Of a stretch of DNA of 51,223 nt, positions 14,603 to 22,661 are shown in pieces. A model generated the notes under the pieces. The model was not told the DNA's origin and did not search any database. It was given only the letters and a program-made list of their open reading frames with translations. The stretch is from Acidimicrobiales bacterium (GTDB lineage: Bacteria; Actinomycetota; Acidimicrobiia; Acidimicrobiales; MedAcidi-G1). The stretch is taken from positions 1-51,223 of the forward strand of contig JAKURX010000001.1 of the NCBI GenBank assembly GCA_022451505.1, in the 5' to 3' direction. Every line of letters starts with the position of its first letter. The stretch's first letter is position 1. A program made the position numbers and the translations under genes.

Positions 14603-15331
14603 TTACGAGGTGAAGGAACCGCCGTTCAGGCCGATCGTCTGGCCGGTGATCCACGCCGCCTCGTCCGAGGCCAGGTAGGCGCACAGTGGTCCGACGTCGT
14701 CCGGTGAGCCGAGGCGTCCCACGGGGACGGTTCCGGCAAGCGCCCTGGCCGTCTCGGCCCGTACCGAGTCCATGATGCCGAGGGCCACCGAGTTGGCCGT
14801 GATCCCGTCCCGGCCGTGTTCGAGGGCCAGGCTGCGCATCAGGCTCAGCGAGCCGCCCTTTCCCACCGAGTAGGGGGCGAAGCCCAGGCCCACCCCGTGG
14901 GTTCCGGCCGCCGACGAGATGGTGATGATCCGCCCGTGTCCCCGTTCCACCATGCCGGGCAGTACGGCGTGGCAACAGTGGAGGACACCGTGGAGGTTCA
15001 CGTCCAGTGGCCCCTGCCATTGGTCCGGGACGGTGTCCACGAACCGTCCAGGCAGCATGGCTTCGGTGCCGCCGTTGCCGGCGTTGTTGACCAGCACGTC
15101 GACTGGTCCGGCGGCATCGATGGCGGCGGCCACGGCCTCCCGGTCGGTCACATCGAACGGCACCGGTTTGGCATCACCGCCGAGGGAGGCTGCAACCTCG
15201 TCGGCCCGGTCTGGGACCACGTCGTTGACCAGCACCCGGGCTCCGGCGTCGGCTAAGGACCGGGCTATCCCGGTGCCGATGTTCTGGCCGGCACCGGTGA
15301 CGAGCGCCGTACGCCCTGTGAGGTCGAACAC
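14603..15331 (-). CDS. Short-chain dehydrogenase/reductase (FabG-like)
   Basis: 242-aa NAD(P)-dependent oxidoreductase of the classical SDR family. Cofactor motif TGAGQNIG is at residues 13-20, NNAG near 87, catalytic Ser in ISSAAG, and YSVGK (Tyr-x3-Lys). The C-terminus ITGQTIGLNGG is typical of 3-oxoacyl-ACP reductase-like members. The substrate is unknown. The GTG at 15331 gives the standard start (V)FDLTGRTALVTG. The frame remains open and coding-like for another ~45 codons upstream without an ATG, GTG or TTG (see separate entry), so the real N-terminus may be longer. Confidence 0.88.
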   Translation of the reverse strand: MFDLTGRTALVTGAGQNIGTGIARSLADAGARVLVNDVVPDRADEVAASLGGDAKPVPFDVTDREAVAAAIDAAGPVDVLVNNAGNGGTEAMLPGRFVDTVPDQWQGPLDVNLHGVLHCCHAVLPGMVERGHGRIITISSAAGTHGVGLGFAPYSVGKGGSLSLMRSLALEHGRDGITANSVALGIMDSVRAETARALAGTVPVGRLGSPDDVGPLCAYLASDEAAWITGQTIGLNGGSFTS

Positions 15332-15465
15332 CTCACCAAGGTAGGGGTCGTCGCCCGGTCGTGACGTGGTCGGGACCCCGTTCGGGCATTTGCCCCAGTA
15401 CTTGCGGCAGCCCTCGAGGCTTACCTCCGGGGTTTCGTCCCGATAGGCCTCTTGGTCCTCGATCA
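15332..15465 (-). other. Coding-like stretch upstream of and in frame with the SDR, no canonical start
   Basis: On the minus strand this stretch reads without stops straight into the SDR. It encodes IEDQEAYRDETPEV, then SLEGCRKYWGKCPNGVPTTS, then RPGDDPYLGE, with GC-rich third codon positions. It begins at the stop codon of the phytanoyl-CoA dioxygenase-like gene, where a GGAGG is followed directly by CTG ATC, but it has no ATG, GTG or TTG. It may be an N-terminal extension of the SDR using a rare start, or the C-terminus of the upstream protein displaced by a frameshift. Confidence 0.4.
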
Positions 15466-16698
15466 GCCTCCGTCGGCCAGGCGCTGGCCGAGGTGGTCGA
15501 TCTGGCCGTCCTTGTTGATCAGTAGGGCGTCGTTGTAGTGCCGCTCTCCCCGGTGGTGCCCGGCATCCGATGGGCTGAAGCCAATCAGGACCGAGATCCG
15601 GTAGGGCCCGTCAGACGAGGTGGGGGGCAGCGACGCATGCATCAGGTCCGAGTAGTGCATCGTCACGTCGCCGGCTTCGATGGGCAGACCTATCCCCCCG
15701 GGAGCCTCGACGGCCGTCCCGTCTACGAACGGGAAGGCACCCCGGTGTGAGCCGGGGAGGAAACGCAGCTGTCCGGCTTCCGGGGAACCGTCGGTCAGGC
15801 AGATGGTGAGCACGGCCGACGGGCAGTTGATGGCGTGGCCGCCCATGCCGCAGTCGCGATGCCACGGCAGGTCGGCGAGGCCCTCGGCCATGTCGGGGCG
15901 CTTCCACAGGACCGTCACCCGGTCCACGGCCTCCGGGTCGTCGGGGACTTTCGGCGCCAGGTCCTCGTCAGAGGCCTCGACGATGCGACAGATCCGCGGG
16001 TCGTCAGCCAGAGCCCGCAGGCCCGGGCGGCTGGCCGCTCGCAACACACGAGTCAGCACCTCGGCCCCCCCGGAGTCCCGTCCCCACCAGGAGGTCATGT
16101 CGCCCGGCCGAGCCTCGTCGGCCAGCACCGCGGTATTGGCCAGCATCCCGGCCACCTCATCGGCGTCGAAGGCCCCGCGGACCCACAGGTAGCCAGCTGT
16201 TCTCAGGAAGTGTCGGGCCGCCTCGTTCCCGGTGTCGTCGAGGGTGAAAGCCTGGTTCGGGTCTAGTGGCGCCCCGTCGAGGCCACGGAGGTCCGCAGTG
16301 TCCGGGTCGAATACCGGGATCCCGTGGAACAGGGCTCGTAGCCCTGGCTCCCAGCCCATGAACCGCATCGGATTACCCACCGGGACGGTGGCCCGGTCGG
16401 TGTAGAAGAGGCCGGGTGCCGTGTCCAGGTCGGAGACGAGCCCCAGCCAGGCGTCCAGATCGACCTCAACCACCGAGTCGGCGCCCTCCTCGCCTTTCAC
16501 CAGGTCGACCGACCCGCGGCGTGGCACGAAGGTCCACGAGCCGGCTGGGGTACGGATCCCGAGCGTCCCCCGGTCGGCCAGGTAGTGGTGGGCCAGCGCC
16601 CCGTTCCCGGCGGCGATCCGCTCGGGGAGCACCTCGTGGTGGAACCGGTGGAACGAATCCGGGTCGGCGGCCAGGACGGCCGGAGTCTCCGGGGGCAT
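15463..16698 (-). CDS. Phytanoyl-CoA dioxygenase-like protein with N-terminal extra domain
   Basis: 411-aa protein. The C-terminal ~260 residues are a phytanoyl-CoA dioxygenase (PhyH)-type Fe(II)/2-oxoglutarate oxygenase: the iron motif HxD is in WHRDCGMGGH, the distal His in YSDLMHASLPP, and the 2-oxoglutarate Arg probably in GPYRISVLIGF. The first ~130 residues form a separate domain that looks like an SCP2-type lipid carrier by pattern (VVEVDLDAWLGLVSDL, then GLRALFHGIPVFDPD); this is tentative. The ATG at 16698 is preferred over the GTG at 16737 because a TACGGT box lies 7 nt before it. The substrate is unknown. Confidence 0.82.
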   Translation of the reverse strand: MPPETPAVLAADPDSFHRFHHEVLPERIAAGNGALAHHYLADRGTLGIRTPAGSWTFVPRRGSVDLVKGEEGADSVVEVDLDAWLGLVSDLDTAPGLFYTDRATVPVGNPMRFMGWEPGLRALFHGIPVFDPDTADLRGLDGAPLDPNQAFTLDDTGNEAARHFLRTAGYLWVRGAFDADEVAGMLANTAVLADEARPGDMTSWWGRDSGGAEVLTRVLRAASRPGLRALADDPRICRIVEASDEDLAPKVPDDPEAVDRVTVLWKRPDMAEGLADLPWHRDCGMGGHAINCPSAVLTICLTDGSPEAGQLRFLPGSHRGAFPFVDGTAVEAPGGIGLPIEAGDVTMHYSDLMHASLPPTSSDGPYRISVLIGFSPSDAGHHRGERHYNDALLINKDGQIDHLGQRLADGG

Positions 16699-16705
16699 GG
16701 TCGCG

Positions 16706-16711
16706 ACCGTA
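16706..16711 (-). promoter_or_regulatory. Leaderless-type -10 box of the PhyH-like gene (TACGGT)
   Basis: TACGGT on the minus strand ends 7 nt before the ATG at 16698 and decides between two possible starts. Confidence 0.55.
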
Positions 16712-16760
16712 CCCAACAGCGGTGGGCGAGCCGCCACCGGTACGGGTTGGCCGGTACCGG

Positions 16761-17000
16761 TCAGTTGCCGAGAACGTCCAGGACGGTCTTCCAGCCCCTG
16801 TCTTTACCGAAGTCGCGGTAGAACTCGGTGAACCCACATTTTTCACATGCGATGTAACCGAACTTCTGGTTTTGCAGATTCATGTACCGGGAAACACCAT
16901 CACCTGTTGTGCGGATCTTGCCGGTCTCGCAGCCGGTACCACCACACTTCGCACAGGCAAAGGCCCTGGCTCCGCTTAAATCTTCGAACTGTTCATCCAT
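16761..17000 (-). CDS. Zinc-ribbon nucleic-acid-binding-like protein
   Basis: 79-aa protein with two CxxC knuckles (CAKCGGTGC and CEKCGFTEFY) around a GKIRTTG-x(4)-Y stretch. This is the layout of the small Zn-ribbon family annotated as nucleic-acid-binding proteins (DUF2082-like). It probably binds one zinc. The role is unknown. The ATG at 17000 has GGAAGGA 7 nt upstream, a clear Shine-Dalgarno sequence. It follows the LLM oxidoreductase by 55 nt and could be on the same transcript. Confidence 0.78.
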   Translation of the reverse strand: MDEQFEDLSGARAFACAKCGGTGCETGKIRTTGDGVSRYMNLQNQKFGYIACEKCGFTEFYRDFGKDRGWKTVLDVLGN

Positions 17001-17055
17001 AGTGGATCCTTCCGTCAGATCTCGGTTGGGGGAAGTATCGGTTCAGTGGTCCGGT

Positions 17056-17820
17056 TCAACGGGAGGAGTCTCGTTGGGCGATGAGGGACTCCAGGGGGCC
17101 GAGATCGAACGGGGCGCCGGTCATCACCACCAGGTGGTCGACGCCCACGTCCACGTACCGGTCCACATCTTCGACGTCATCCTGGGCGATGCACACTGTG
17201 CGCTCGATCTCCGACGGATCCCGTCCGACCTTCGCGCACCAGTCGTCCAGGATCCCAGACAGCTCGGCCACGTTCTCCGGTGGGCCGAAGCAGTTCCAGG
17301 CATCGGCGTACTCGGCCACCAGGCGTAACGTCACCGTGCGCCCCGAGCCTCCGATCATCAGCGGCAGCGACCCGACAGCCGGAGGGTTCAGCTTGGCCAG
17401 GCGGGACCGCATACGGGGCAGGTCGGCCTCAAGTTGGCGTAGGCGGCTACCCACGGTCCCGAACTCGTAGCCGTATTCGTCGTAGTCGCGCTCGAACCAG
17501 CCAGCGCCCACAGCGAGGTACATCCGACCATCGGACAGGTGGTCCAACGTGCGGGCCATGTCGGCCAGCAGTTCAGGGTTCCGGTAAGAGTTGCCGGTCA
17601 CCATCGTGCCGAGCATGGCGTGCTCGGTGTCAGCGGCCATGGCCGAAAGCAGTGTCCACGCCTCGAAGTGGGCGGCATCCGGGTCGCCGTACAGCGGATA
17701 GAAGTGGTCCCACACCCAGATCGAGTCGGCACCCAACGCGTCGGCCCGGCACCAGGCGTCGCGTAGCGCGACCACCGTGGTGGCCTGAGGGTGGAGTTGA
17801 CATCCGACCTTGAGACTCAT
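17056..17820 (-). CDS. LLM-class (F420-dependent-type) oxidoreductase
   Basis: 254-aa TIM-barrel protein of the luciferase-like monooxygenase family, in the actinobacterial subgroup that often uses coenzyme F420. Typical segments are DSIWVWDHFYPL, the TMVTGNSYRNPELLADMART helix, DHLSDGRMYLAVGAGWF, and LPLMIGGSGRTVTLRLVAEYAD. It is shorter than most LLM proteins (about 300-350) but has both cofactor-binding halves. The ATG has AGGAGA 10 nt upstream. The substrate is unknown; F420 use is inferred from lineage and pattern only. Confidence 0.85.
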   Translation of the reverse strand: MSLKVGCQLHPQATTVVALRDAWCRADALGADSIWVWDHFYPLYGDPDAAHFEAWTLLSAMAADTEHAMLGTMVTGNSYRNPELLADMARTLDHLSDGRMYLAVGAGWFERDYDEYGYEFGTVGSRLRQLEADLPRMRSRLAKLNPPAVGSLPLMIGGSGRTVTLRLVAEYADAWNCFGPPENVAELSGILDDWCAKVGRDPSEIERTVCIAQDDVEDVDRYVDVGVDHLVVMTGAPFDLGPLESLIAQRDSSR

Positions 17821-17947
17821 TCAGGCATCATCTCCTAGATGAAGGTGCGCGTCGATCCGGAGTCGCCGGCGTATGTCCTGCTTTATGAGTCCAGTGGTTG
17901 CAGTGTCCCGGGAACCCTGGACTAGATATCGGGCTGATGGCCCGCGG

Positions 17948-18418
17948 TCAGCCCTCGACCGACAGGGTCTCGATCATGGCAGCCATCTGCTCCTGAACCT
18001 TCTCCACGGCTTTCCGCGGTCGGAGCATGACCTTGAACTCGGTGATCCGTCCGTCGTCGTCACAGGTGATGAGGTCCACCCCGTTAACAGTTACGCCGTC
18101 CATGGTTGTCTCGAACTCGAGGGCCGCGTGGTTCCCATCCAGGATTCGTCGGGTGTACCGGAACCCGGATTGTCCGCCCGTCGGATCCTCACCCTCGTTG
18201 GTTTCCGCTTCCGGATCCCCGGGAAAGACCTGATAAGCGGCAGTCAGGTACAACTTGGTCAACTCCCGGCCCTCCTGAGGGCGGAACAGCACCGGCGACC
18301 AGAAGACGCAGTCCTTGTGGAGGACCTCGTCTAGGTCGGCCTCACCCCGGAGGACGGCGTGCCAGCTTTCGATCGCTTGGTTGATCACTGACTCATTCTG
18401 TCCGTTGGAGGCGGTCAC
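17948..18418 (-). CDS. SnoaL/NTF2-like fold protein
   Basis: 156-aa protein of the cystatin-like NTF2/SnoaL superfamily, recognisable from the start pattern NQAIESWHAVLRGEADLDEVLHKDCVFWSP and the central GNHAALEFETTMDGVTVNGVDLI strand pair, which ends with GRITEFKVMLRP. Members are small isomerases, hydrolases or ligand-binding proteins; the exact role is unknown. The GTG at 18418 overlaps the stop of the MFS transporter gene (GTGA), so the two are translationally coupled and may act together. A longer frame upstream reads through the MFS gene and is shadow. Confidence 0.8.
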   Translation of the reverse strand: MTASNGQNESVINQAIESWHAVLRGEADLDEVLHKDCVFWSPVLFRPQEGRELTKLYLTAAYQVFPGDPEAETNEGEDPTGGQSGFRYTRRILDGNHAALEFETTMDGVTVNGVDLITCDDDGRITEFKVMLRPRKAVEKVQEQMAAMIETLSVEG

Positions 18419-19653
18419 GGAGGATCCGGGCGGACCTCGTCGAAGGTGTCCAGGTCCCGGAGGTCGGGGAACCAACGCCACCACACAGCTACGACAACAA
18501 GAGTGGCTGCTCCACCGAACACCACGGCACCAACCAGGCCCATGAATGCCGCAGTTAGTCCCGATTCGGCGGCTCCCAGCTCATTGGACGCTCCGATGAA
18601 CACGCCTTCCGTGGCTAGGACTCGCCCACGCATGTCCTCCGGGGTGGCCAGGGGAACAAGAGTGGCGCGAATGAACATCGACACAGCGTCGGCTGCTGAT
18701 ATCACGATGATGATTGTCAATGCCAGAGCGAAACTCCGTGTGAGGCCAAGGGCGATGGTCCCGAGGCCAAACACAGCGACCACGGCATAAAGAATTCGGC
18801 CGAGATGTCGTCGGACTGGCCGGATCGACATGCAGATGGCGGTTGCACCAGCGCCGATGCCGACACCAGATCGCAACCAGCCAAGGCCGACCGCGCCGAC
18901 TCCGAGTCGGTTTTCAGCGATTGCTGGGAGCAGGGCGATCGCGCCGCCGAAGAGTACGGCGAACAAGTCGAGGCCCATAGCCCCGAAGATCACCGGTCGC
19001 CGACGGATGAACCGCAGACCTTCTAAAGCGTCATAGATCGCTTGTCGACTCCCGATCGACGTCAGGCGTCGAACCCCCGAGGACGGGATGACTCCGACAA
19101 TGCCTGCGGCAACCAGTAGCGAGAGGAAAGACAGGAAGTAAGGGAGCGACTCATTAGCTATAAAAACAAACCCGAATGTGACAGGCCCGGCAATGTGACC
19201 GGCCTGGAAGCAGACCGACTTGAGTGCGATCACCCGAGGAACCACCTCGTGCGGGCTGAGGTCGATAGCCAGGGCCCGGCCGGCAGGGAAGGCAAATGCC
19301 CGGCTCACCCCGAACAGCAGGACTATGGCAAAGATCGGCCCGATTGATGTCGGATCCGACCGGGCATAGAGAAATAGGAGAAGCGAGGCTGACGCCTCAC
19401 CGACCAAAGCCACCCCGAGCACCTTGCGTCGGTCAAGCCGATCGGACAGTGACCCGGTTAGGGGAGCCAGAACGGCCAGCGGTGCAAACTCTGCAAGGCC
19501 CAGCAGCCCGAGGTCTAACTCGCGGCCAGTCATGTCGTAGACCTGCTTGCCGATGATGGTGATCTGGCCTATCACCGCGAACCAGGTCAGGAAGTTCACA
19601 ACCAAGAGGGCCTTTACCCTTAGCGGAATTGGTATGACATCCTCGGTGGTCAC
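18415..19653 (-). CDS. Major facilitator superfamily transporter (MFS_3/EntS-like)
   Basis: 412-aa membrane protein with about 12 hydrophobic helices and MFS motif A (GSLSDRLDRRKVLG) between helices 2 and 3. The overall pattern is that of the EntS/macrolide-exporter group. It probably exports a small molecule; the substrate is unknown. The start is GTG at 19653; no clear ribosome binding site or TAnnnT box at the usual spacing is visible. The C-terminus overlaps the SnoaL-like gene. Parts of this gene are slightly less GC-rich than its neighbours. Confidence 0.85.
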   Translation of the reverse strand: MTTEDVIPIPLRVKALLVVNFLTWFAVIGQITIIGKQVYDMTGRELDLGLLGLAEFAPLAVLAPLTGSLSDRLDRRKVLGVALVGEASASLLLFLYARSDPTSIGPIFAIVLLFGVSRAFAFPAGRALAIDLSPHEVVPRVIALKSVCFQAGHIAGPVTFGFVFIANESLPYFLSFLSLLVAAGIVGVIPSSGVRRLTSIGSRQAIYDALEGLRFIRRRPVIFGAMGLDLFAVLFGGAIALLPAIAENRLGVGAVGLGWLRSGVGIGAGATAICMSIRPVRRHLGRILYAVVAVFGLGTIALGLTRSFALALTIIIVISAADAVSMFIRATLVPLATPEDMRGRVLATEGVFIGASNELGAAESGLTAAFMGLVGAVVFGGAATLVVVAVWWRWFPDLRDLDTFDEVRPDPP

Positions 19654-19762
19654 GGGGAAAGTTTCTCAGTAGGAGCCGGAATGGCCGTAAGTGGCCCGAC
19701 TAGGACCATGGCGTCGGCGAGGAACACCGGCCCGACGAGGCCACCTAACTGTCGGCGGCCGA

Positions 19763-20797
19763 TCAACGGCTGTCGAACCGGCTGGCGAAGGACGGCTTGC
19801 GGCCCGGCTGGGGCGGAATGCCTGGTTCGCCCGGGTAGTGCTTGGTATCGGGAACCACCGGCCGTGGTGGCTCGGCAGCTAGCCAGAGGCGGAGCAGGTG
19901 GCGTCGCTGCCCGGGTCCGTTGACGAACCCTGTCCGGGCGTGGAACACGGTGAAGTTGTTGGCCACCACCGCCTCACCTGCAGCCAGGGTGAAGTCCAGG
20001 ACCAGGTCACGGCGGTTGGTCGTGGCGTGCAGCAGTTCTAGCGCCTCTAGATCGAGGTCGCTCAACTGGATTGATGGGTCCGCATCGGCGGCAATTTGGA
20101 CGTACTCGGGGACGTAACGGCCGCTTACCAGCCCCTCTCGCTCGCTGAACACGGGGATGCGGTGGGGCGTGACCGGGTCGTCATCTGGTCCGTGCTCCCC
20201 GAACCGGTGGTAGTGAAAGCCCCGGGCAAGCACCTCCAGGAGATCGGGCCGGGACCGGCGGATCTCGTCGAACACGGTCAGGGAGCTCACGAAGCGGCTG
20301 ACCCCGCCCTCGGCCGCCGCCCGGATACACAGGAACGACACCAGGTCGCCGGGATCGCTGTGGGGGGCTAGTTCTGAACGATTGCGGTAGGCCCGGGCGT
20401 GGGGGTCCACGTCGGTCACGTCGATCACATGGCCCAGGCGCTCGCCCATCACACTCTGTGAGACGGCCCGTCCTAGCCGGAGGCCAATGGCCCAGAACAT
20501 GAGGGCGATTTCTTCCACGTTTCGGTGGTCGACGGGAAAGCCCCGCAACAGAGCGATGCCCCGTCCATGCAGCACCTCTTGGCGCAGGTCGTCCACCAGG
20601 GGGGCGAGGGCACCCAACGGCAGGTCGGCGGCAGAGGTCTCGACCGGATCGACACCGCGAGAAGCCAGGTCGACCGCTGCCGCCTCCAGGTCGGTCAGGT
20701 AGGCCGGAGGCAGGTCCACGGCGATCGGATTGGTGCCATCAAGGTCGGCGCCCCGCCACAGGTTCTCCGCTGGCACGTCAACGTCAAGGAGACCCAC
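19763..20797 (-). CDS. TauD/TfdA-family Fe(II)/2-oxoglutarate dioxygenase
   Basis: 344-aa non-heme iron oxygenase of the TauD family. Iron ligands are HxD in ELAPHSDPGD and the distal His in NNFTVFHARTGF. The 2-oxoglutarate-binding Arg is probably in RRHLLRLWL. The N-terminal HGRGIALLRGFPVD stretch is characteristic of the gamma-butyrobetaine/TauD-like group. The frame begins at TTG 20806. The GTG at 20797 is chosen because a TAGGTT box ends exactly 7 nt before it and would overlap the TTG. The substrate is unknown; it is divergent from the double-SDR operon. Confidence 0.87.
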   Translation of the reverse strand: MGLLDVDVPAENLWRGADLDGTNPIAVDLPPAYLTDLEAAAVDLASRGVDPVETSAADLPLGALAPLVDDLRQEVLHGRGIALLRGFPVDHRNVEEIALMFWAIGLRLGRAVSQSVMGERLGHVIDVTDVDPHARAYRNRSELAPHSDPGDLVSFLCIRAAAEGGVSRFVSSLTVFDEIRRSRPDLLEVLARGFHYHRFGEHGPDDDPVTPHRIPVFSEREGLVSGRYVPEYVQIAADADPSIQLSDLDLEALELLHATTNRRDLVLDFTLAAGEAVVANNFTVFHARTGFVNGPGQRRHLLRLWLAAEPPRPVVPDTKHYPGEPGIPPQPGRKPSFASRFDSR

Positions 20798-20804
20798 GGT
20801 CGGC

Positions 20805-20810
20805 AACCTA
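20805..20810 (-). promoter_or_regulatory. Leaderless-type -10 box of the TauD-like gene (TAGGTT)
   Basis: TAGGTT on the minus strand ends 7 nt before the GTG at 20797. It overlaps the upstream TTG codon, which argues against that TTG being the start. Confidence 0.55.
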
Positions 20811-20934
20811 TGCGGCGTCCGCTACGAACCGGTTGTCGTCTGTCGATGACTGGCTCTCCTGATCGCTTCTGCGGATCGGAGACGGATCCTCCAGATGTCC
20901 GCTCGCCTGCCCACTGGGCCCTCGGTGCCTCTCG

Positions 20935-20940
20935 TAGCCT
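20935..20940 (+). promoter_or_regulatory. Leaderless-type -10 box of the double-SDR operon (TAGCCT)
   Basis: TAGCCT ends 6 nt before the ATG at 20947. It would drive the four-gene operon that runs to 26281. Confidence 0.55.
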
Positions 20941-20946
20941 CGACCC

Positions 20947-22635
20947 ATGCGTACGGCGATCGTTACGGGGGCGGCCAGGGGGATCGGCGAGGCCCTCGCC
21001 CTGGACCTCGCCCGGTGGGGTTGGCGGGTCGTGGGGTTCGATCTCACGGCCGGCGACGCCCCCCTCCTCCCGTCGGATTTGGCCGGCTTCGGTGGGTCGG
21101 TGGAGCCCGTTGCCGTGGACGTCACCGATCGTCGGGCTGTGGACGAGGCGGTGGCCCGGGTGGTGGCCTCCACCGGTGGGACCCTGGACGCTGTAGTGGC
21201 CAACGCAGGGATCCGGGTGGCCGGCGCCTTTGAGGAAACCCCGGTCGCCGACCTGCGGCAGGCGTTCGACGTCAACCTGTGCGGCGCGATGCACGTAACC
21301 CGGGCGGCCCTGCCGGCCCTGCGAGCCACCAAGGGTTCGCGGGTGGTCGTCTCCTCCTCGGTCGGTGGGCTATCGGCCCTCCCCGGGCTGGCCGCCTACT
21401 GCGGTTCCAAGTGGGCGCTGGAGGGCTGGGCCGAGTCGCTGGCCCACGAGATGGCTCCTCTCGGGGTCTCGGTGGCTATCGTCGAACCGGCGTCCGTCCG
21501 GACCGGATTGTGGGACGCCGGTTCGGTACACGGCGACCCGGACGGTCCGTACGCGTCGATGCTCCAAGCCCTGGAGGAGGGCGACGACCGGGCGTGGGCC
21601 CGGGCCCTGGACCCGAACAGCGTGTCGGCCACCATGGTCTCGGTCGTAGAGGGCCGGCGGGGCCTCCGCCATCCGATCGGCCTCACCGCCCGGGCCCGGT
21701 TCGCAGCCCGGGGCGTGGTACCGGCCGGCGTCCACCGTCGGCTAATCGGTCGCCTCACCCGCCATGACCCTCCGGTCTCGTCGCCCCGGAACCAGGACGG
21801 CGTGATCCTGGTGACTGGATGCTCTTCGGGCTTCGGCCTTCTGACGGTGGTAGAGCTGGCCCGACGGGGACGGCGAGTGGCCGCTTCCATGCGGGACCTA
21901 TCCCGACGGGGTCCGCTCGACTCGGCTCTAGCCGAGGCAGGGCTGTCCGATCGTGTGGAGGTCCTGCAGCTCGACGTGACCGATCCGGACTCAATTGACG
22001 AGGCGTTCGCTCGGGCTGACTCCTGGGTGAGGTTGGCCGGCGACGCCGGCCGACTCGTCGGTCTGGTCAACAACGCCGGCACCTTGGCCGTCGGTCCCTT
22101 CGAGGAACTCCCGCCGTCAGCCGTGCACCGAGTGCTGGATACCAACCTCCACGGCACCTTGGCCGTGACCCGGGCCGCCCTGCCCCGTATGCGCGGCCAC
22201 GGCGGTCGCATTGTCTGCGTCACCAGCTCGGCGGCCCTCGGCGGCCTCCCTACCTGGTCGGCCTACGCGGCCTCTAAGTGGGGCGTCGAGGGTTGGGCCG
22301 AATCCCTGGCCTTCGAGGTCGGGCCCCACGGGATCGATGTGGCACTGGTCGAACCGGGCGCCTTCCCCACTGGGGTCTGGACCAAAGCGGCCCGGTACGG
22401 ATCGCCCGACGGCCCCTACGGCCCGACAGTGGTTGACATGGAGGCTGCCGACCACCGCGCCGCCCAGTCGGGTGGTGACCCGGTGGCCGTGGCCCGGGTG
22501 GTGGCCCGCGCGTTTAATGGCCGGCACCCCCCATTTCGCCGACCGGTCGGTCGGGGAGCCTGGTTGCGGTGGGTCGCTCGGGGTGTTGTGCCGTTCGGGG
22601 TTCAACGCCGCCTGCTGGCCCGCGTGGTCGGCTGA
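20947..22635 (+). CDS. Tandem short-chain dehydrogenase fusion (two complete SDR units)
   Basis: 562-aa protein made of two full SDR domains. Unit 1 (about 1-271) has TGAARGIG at 7-14, NAG at 86-88, Ser 136-138, and Y151/K155 in YCGSK. Unit 2 (about 284-562) has TGCSSGFG at 290-297, NNAG at 375-378, Ser 427-428, and Y440/K444 in YAASK. Both catalytic sets are intact. Each unit ends with a related basic tail, ARGVVPAGVHRRL and ARGVVPFGVQRRL, so the fusion is a duplication of one whole gene type. Both probably use NAD(P); substrates are unknown. First gene of a four-gene operon. Confidence 0.9.
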   Translation: MRTAIVTGAARGIGEALALDLARWGWRVVGFDLTAGDAPLLPSDLAGFGGSVEPVAVDVTDRRAVDEAVARVVASTGGTLDAVVANAGIRVAGAFEETPVADLRQAFDVNLCGAMHVTRAALPALRATKGSRVVVSSSVGGLSALPGLAAYCGSKWALEGWAESLAHEMAPLGVSVAIVEPASVRTGLWDAGSVHGDPDGPYASMLQALEEGDDRAWARALDPNSVSATMVSVVEGRRGLRHPIGLTARARFAARGVVPAGVHRRLIGRLTRHDPPVSSPRNQDGVILVTGCSSGFGLLTVVELARRGRRVAASMRDLSRRGPLDSALAEAGLSDRVEVLQLDVTDPDSIDEAFARADSWVRLAGDAGRLVGLVNNAGTLAVGPFEELPPSAVHRVLDTNLHGTLAVTRAALPRMRGHGGRIVCVTSSAALGGLPTWSAYAASKWGVEGWAESLAFEVGPHGIDVALVEPGAFPTGVWTKAARYGSPDGPYGPTVVDMEAADHRAAQSGGDPVAVARVVARAFNGRHPPFRRPVGRGAWLRWVARGVVPFGVQRRLLARVVG

Positions 22636-22661
22636 TCGCGACAGACACCAGACTCGCCGCC

